A stretch of DNA of 64,000 bases from JACCWP01 sp963785115 (lineage in GTDB: Bacteria; Actinomycetota; Actinomycetes; Propionibacteriales; Nocardioidaceae), in contig CAWATY010000009.1 in assembly GCA_963785115.1 (NCBI GenBank), positions 558,001-622,000 on the forward strand, read 5' to 3'. The translations under genes and the position numbers were made by a program. Position 1 is the first letter of the stretch; each line of letters opens with the position of its first letter. The notes under the pieces are model-generated. The model saw nothing but the letters and a program-made list of their open reading frames with translations, made no database searches and was not told the origin of the DNA. Positions 61,868 through 64,000 of the stretch are shown one piece after another.

Positions 61868-62836
61868 GTGCGCCGCTCAGCCACTCTCACGACCGCCCTG
61901 TTGACCGTTCCGCTGCTGCTCCTCACGACCTCGTGCGGCGACGACGGCGACGGTGGCTCGGGCGGCACGGAGGCCTTCTCGGGCGTCGACGTGTCCGGCG
62001 ACGCCGGGGACAAGCCCGAGGTCGAGGTCGACGCCCCGTTCGAGGTCGACGAGACCGAGACCGAGGTGCTGGACGAGGGCGACGGCGACGAGGTGCAGGA
62101 GGGTGACACGGCGTCGCTGCAGTACCTCGGCGTCAACGGGCGGACCGGCGACGAGTTCAACAGCACCTGGGTGGACAACGGGGGCAAGCCGGTGCAGTTC
62201 CCGCTCGAGGAGGGCAAGCTGATCCCTGGCTTCCTGAAGGGGCTTGTCGGGCAGACCTACGGCAGTCGGGTCGTGATCGCGATCCCGCCCGATGACGGCT
62301 ACGGCCCCAGCGGCGGCAACGCGCAGATCGGGATCGAGGCCGATGACACGCTGCTCTTCGTGGTCGACCTGCTGGAGAAGGCTCCCGACCCGCTGGACGA
62401 GGCCGAGGGCACCGAGCAGGACCCGCCGGCCGACCTGCCCGAGCTGCAGCTGGACAAGGCGGGCCACCCCACCGGGTTCACCGCGAGCAAGCAGACACCG
62501 CCGACGGTGAAGAAGCTGGTCGTCGCGCCGGTGATCGTGGGGGAGGGCCCCGAGCTGGAGGAGGGCCAGACGGCTACCGTCGAGTACGTCGGCCAGATCT
62601 ACCCCGACGGCAAGGTGTTCGACGAGTCCTGGAGCGCGCCGGACCCGGTCCAGTTCCCGCTGCAGCAGGGCGGTCTGATCCAGGGCTTCCTCGACGGGCT
62701 GATCGGCCAGCCGGTGGGCAGTCGGGTGATCCTCGCGATCCCCAGCGACCTCGGCTACGGCAAGCAGGGCCAGCCGCCGGCCATCGGCCCGAACGAGGAC
62801 CTGATCTTCGTCGTCGACATCCTCGCGGCCGGCTGA
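61868..62836 (+). CDS. Lipoprotein with two FKBP-type peptidyl-prolyl isomerase domains
   Basis: Exported isomerase of 322 residues. Lipobox LTTSC puts the lipid Cys at residue 23, followed by an acidic linker. Two FKBP domains follow, at about 70-175 and 215-322. Each has VQFPLxxGxLIxGFLxGLxGQ and GSRVxxAIP, with terminal FVVDLLEK and FVVDILAAG. Homologues are usually next to pafA in actinobacteria. It acts outside the membrane on folding proteins and is unlikely to act directly with the proteasome. Confidence 0.9.
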   Translation: MRRSATLTTALLTVPLLLLTTSCGDDGDGGSGGTEAFSGVDVSGDAGDKPEVEVDAPFEVDETETEVLDEGDGDEVQEGDTASLQYLGVNGRTGDEFNSTWVDNGGKPVQFPLEEGKLIPGFLKGLVGQTYGSRVVIAIPPDDGYGPSGGNAQIGIEADDTLLFVVDLLEKAPDPLDEAEGTEQDPPADLPELQLDKAGHPTGFTASKQTPPTVKKLVVAPVIVGEGPELEEGQTATVEYVGQIYPDGKVFDESWSAPDPVQFPLQQGGLIQGFLDGLIGQPVGSRVILAIPSDLGYGKQGQPPAIGPNEDLIFVVDILAAG

Positions 62837-62869
62837 TGCGGGCACCCGGTCGGCGACCGCCGGTCGGGT

Positions 62870-62875
62870 AGCGTC
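62870..62875 (+). promoter_or_regulatory. -10 element of pafB
   Basis: TAGCGT is 7 nt before GTG 62883, leaderless. Confidence 0.5.
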
Positions 62876-62882
62876 GGCCCTC

Positions 62883-63911
62883 GTGACAAGTCCGGTGACG
62901 ACCCGCAAGGCCGAGCGGCTGATGAACCTCGTCATCTGCCTGCTGGTCACCCGCGGCTACGTCACCAAGGACCGCATCCGCAAGGTCGTCGAGGGCTACC
63001 GCGACCAGACGCCCGACGCCTTCGAGAAGATGTTCGAGCGGGACAAGGACGAGCTGCGCGAGATCGGCATCCCGATCGAGGTGGGCAGCCACGAGGCGCT
63101 CTTCGACGACGAGCCGGGCTACCGGATCCCGCGCGGGGAGTTCGAGCTGCCGGAGATCTCGCTGGAGGCCGACGAGGCCGCCGTGGTGGGTCTTGCGGCC
63201 CGGGTCTGGCAGCACGCGGGCCTCGCCCGCCAGACGACCGACGCGCTGGTCAAGCTGCGCGCGGCGGGCGTCGCTGTCGACCGAGACGCGCTCGCCCTGG
63301 TCGAGCCCCGCATCGCCGCCTCCGAGCCCGCCTTCGAGCCGCTGTTCGAGGCCGTGGTGGCCCGTACGCCGGTGCGCTTCGACTACCGCCGGCCGGGCCA
63401 GGAGGCAGCCAGCGAGCGCACTCTCGAGCCCTGGGGGGTGCTGTCGTGGCGTGGCCGCTGGTACGCCATCGGTCGTGACCGTGACCGCGACGCCCCGCGG
63501 ATGTTCCGGCTGTCCCGGGTCACCGGCACGGTGCGGCGGGCCGGCCGGGCCGGCAGCTACACCGTCCCCGAGGGGACCGACCTGCGCGAGCTGGCACGCG
63601 CCCTGCAGCCGCCGCCGTCGACGGGCACCGCGCGGTTGCGGGTACGGCACGGGGCCGGCCACGCGCTGCGGCGGCTGGCGAGTGACATCCGGCCGGCGGT
63701 GACGCCCGACGATCGGGGCGCCGAGCAGTGGGACGAGCTCGAGGTGCCGCTGGCGAGCGTCGAGGAGCTCGCCGACGAGCTGGTGGCGTACGGCGCCGAC
63801 GTCGTGGCGCTGGCGCCGCCCGAGCTCGCGGCCGCGGTGGTGCGGCGGCTGCACCGGCTGGTCGGTGCCGAGCAGCCGAAGCAGCCGGAGCAAGCCGGGG
63901 AGGCGTCGTGA
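62883..63911 (+). CDS. pafB: PafB, helix-turn-helix/WYL-domain transcription activator
   Basis: Regulator of 342 residues. Winged helix at residues 5-80 (ERLMNLVICLLVTRGYVTKDRIRKVV with FERDKDELREIGIPIEV), WYL domain from about 140 (VRFDYRR, LEPWGVLSWRGRWYAIGRDRD, FRLSRVTGTV), then WCX-like C-terminus. With PafC it activates RecA-independent DNA-damage genes in mycobacteria. pafC starts in its stop codon (GTGA). Confidence 0.93.
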   Translation: MTSPVTTRKAERLMNLVICLLVTRGYVTKDRIRKVVEGYRDQTPDAFEKMFERDKDELREIGIPIEVGSHEALFDDEPGYRIPRGEFELPEISLEADEAAVVGLAARVWQHAGLARQTTDALVKLRAAGVAVDRDALALVEPRIAASEPAFEPLFEAVVARTPVRFDYRRPGQEAASERTLEPWGVLSWRGRWYAIGRDRDRDAPRMFRLSRVTGTVRRAGRAGSYTVPEGTDLRELARALQPPPSTGTARLRVRHGAGHALRRLASDIRPAVTPDDRGAEQWDELEVPLASVEELADELVAYGADVVALAPPELAAAVVRRLHRLVGAEQPKQPEQAGEAS

Positions 63912-64000
63912 GCGACCGGGCCCGCGACCAGGTGCGCCGGATGCTGGCGCTGGTCCCGTACCTGCAGGACGCGGGACAGCAGATCACCGGCGTCCCCGTC
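63908..64000 (+). CDS. pafC: PafC, N-terminal fragment cut by the window end
   Basis: The GTG at 63908 opens VSDRARDQVRRMLALVPYLQ, which matches the start of PafC, the WYL-domain partner of PafB. Only 31 codons are in the window. The overlap with pafB shows that both are made together. Confidence 0.8.
   Translation, partial: MSDRARDQVRRMLALVPYLQDAGQQITGVPV

Noticed and set aside
1..64000. CRISPR array, insertion sequence, prophage or integron
   Set aside because: No regularly spaced repeats, no transposase or integrase, no attachment-site duplication next to the tRNA-Leu gene were seen.

Overview
The window is chromosomal DNA of very high GC content from a member of the Actinomycetota. It carries a Pup-proteasome locus (arc, dop, pup, prcB, prcA, pafA, pafB and the first codons of pafC), a mycothiol ligase gene (mshC), F420-type luciferase-like oxidoreductases and a DUF222/13E12 HNH gene. 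GTG starts and ATGA/GTGA overlaps are frequent, and many genes have a TAnnnT hexamer 6-8 nt before the start codon, as in leaderless actinobacterial transcripts. Gene order from uppP to pafC follows the arrangement I know from Streptomyces and other actinobacteria. A Nocardioidaceae-like origin is plausible, but the family cannot be fixed from this window. I see no phage, insertion sequence, CRISPR array or plasmid feature, and no gene-free stretch over about 300 bp.

Region 1 (1-14.4 kb) is a miscellany: the N-terminus of an HrpA helicase, an HNH nuclease, a secreted beta-propeller, a sarcosine oxidase-like FAD enzyme beside a homocysteine S-methyltransferase-like gene, a radical-SAM C-terminal remnant, a VOC/MarR divergent pair, a metallo-beta-lactamase-fold protein, an XdhC-like protein, a luciferase-like monooxygenase, a PAP2 phosphatase, a PAS-GGDEF-EAL protein and a charged repeat protein. 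Nearly all are broken by reading-frame shifts although their residues stay conserved on both sides of each break. Only the metallo-beta-lactamase and XdhC genes look intact. From 14.5 kb to the end I find no frameshift, so this part is either poorly sequenced or truly decayed.

Region 2 (14.5-34.9 kb) holds a membrane protein, a histidine kinase/response regulator pair, tRNA-Leu(GAG), an M20 peptidase, a DUF5703 protein, an ABC-2 exporter, a run of aldo/keto reductase, RecD2-like pseudo-helicase and secreted PHP protein, an F420 oxidoreductase, uppP and corA. Then follows the conserved histidine phosphatase, DUF3090, SCO1664-type kinase and mshC block, an ECF sigma factor with a coupled membrane-anchored propeller protein, and a PAC2 protein.

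Region 3 (34.9-45.2 kb) contains cobalamin-dependent methionine synthase (metH) coupled to a HAD phosphatase, then a complete five-gene dipeptide/oligopeptide ABC importer with a strong hairpin after the binding-protein gene.

Region 4 (45.2-64 kb) is the proteolysis locus. A site-2 protease, TrmI and a phosphotransferase-like gene precede arc. A small membrane protein and a GNAT acetyltransferase follow it. Dop, Pup and the 20S subunits come next, then a PP2C phosphatase. An epimerase, a second two-component system and a small secreted protein run on the opposite strand before pafA. A tandem FKBP lipoprotein and pafB-pafC end the window. Dop converts Pup-GGQ to Pup-GGE, PafA ligates it to lysines of target proteins, ARC unfolds the tagged proteins into PrcAB, and PafBC is a DNA-damage transcription activator.
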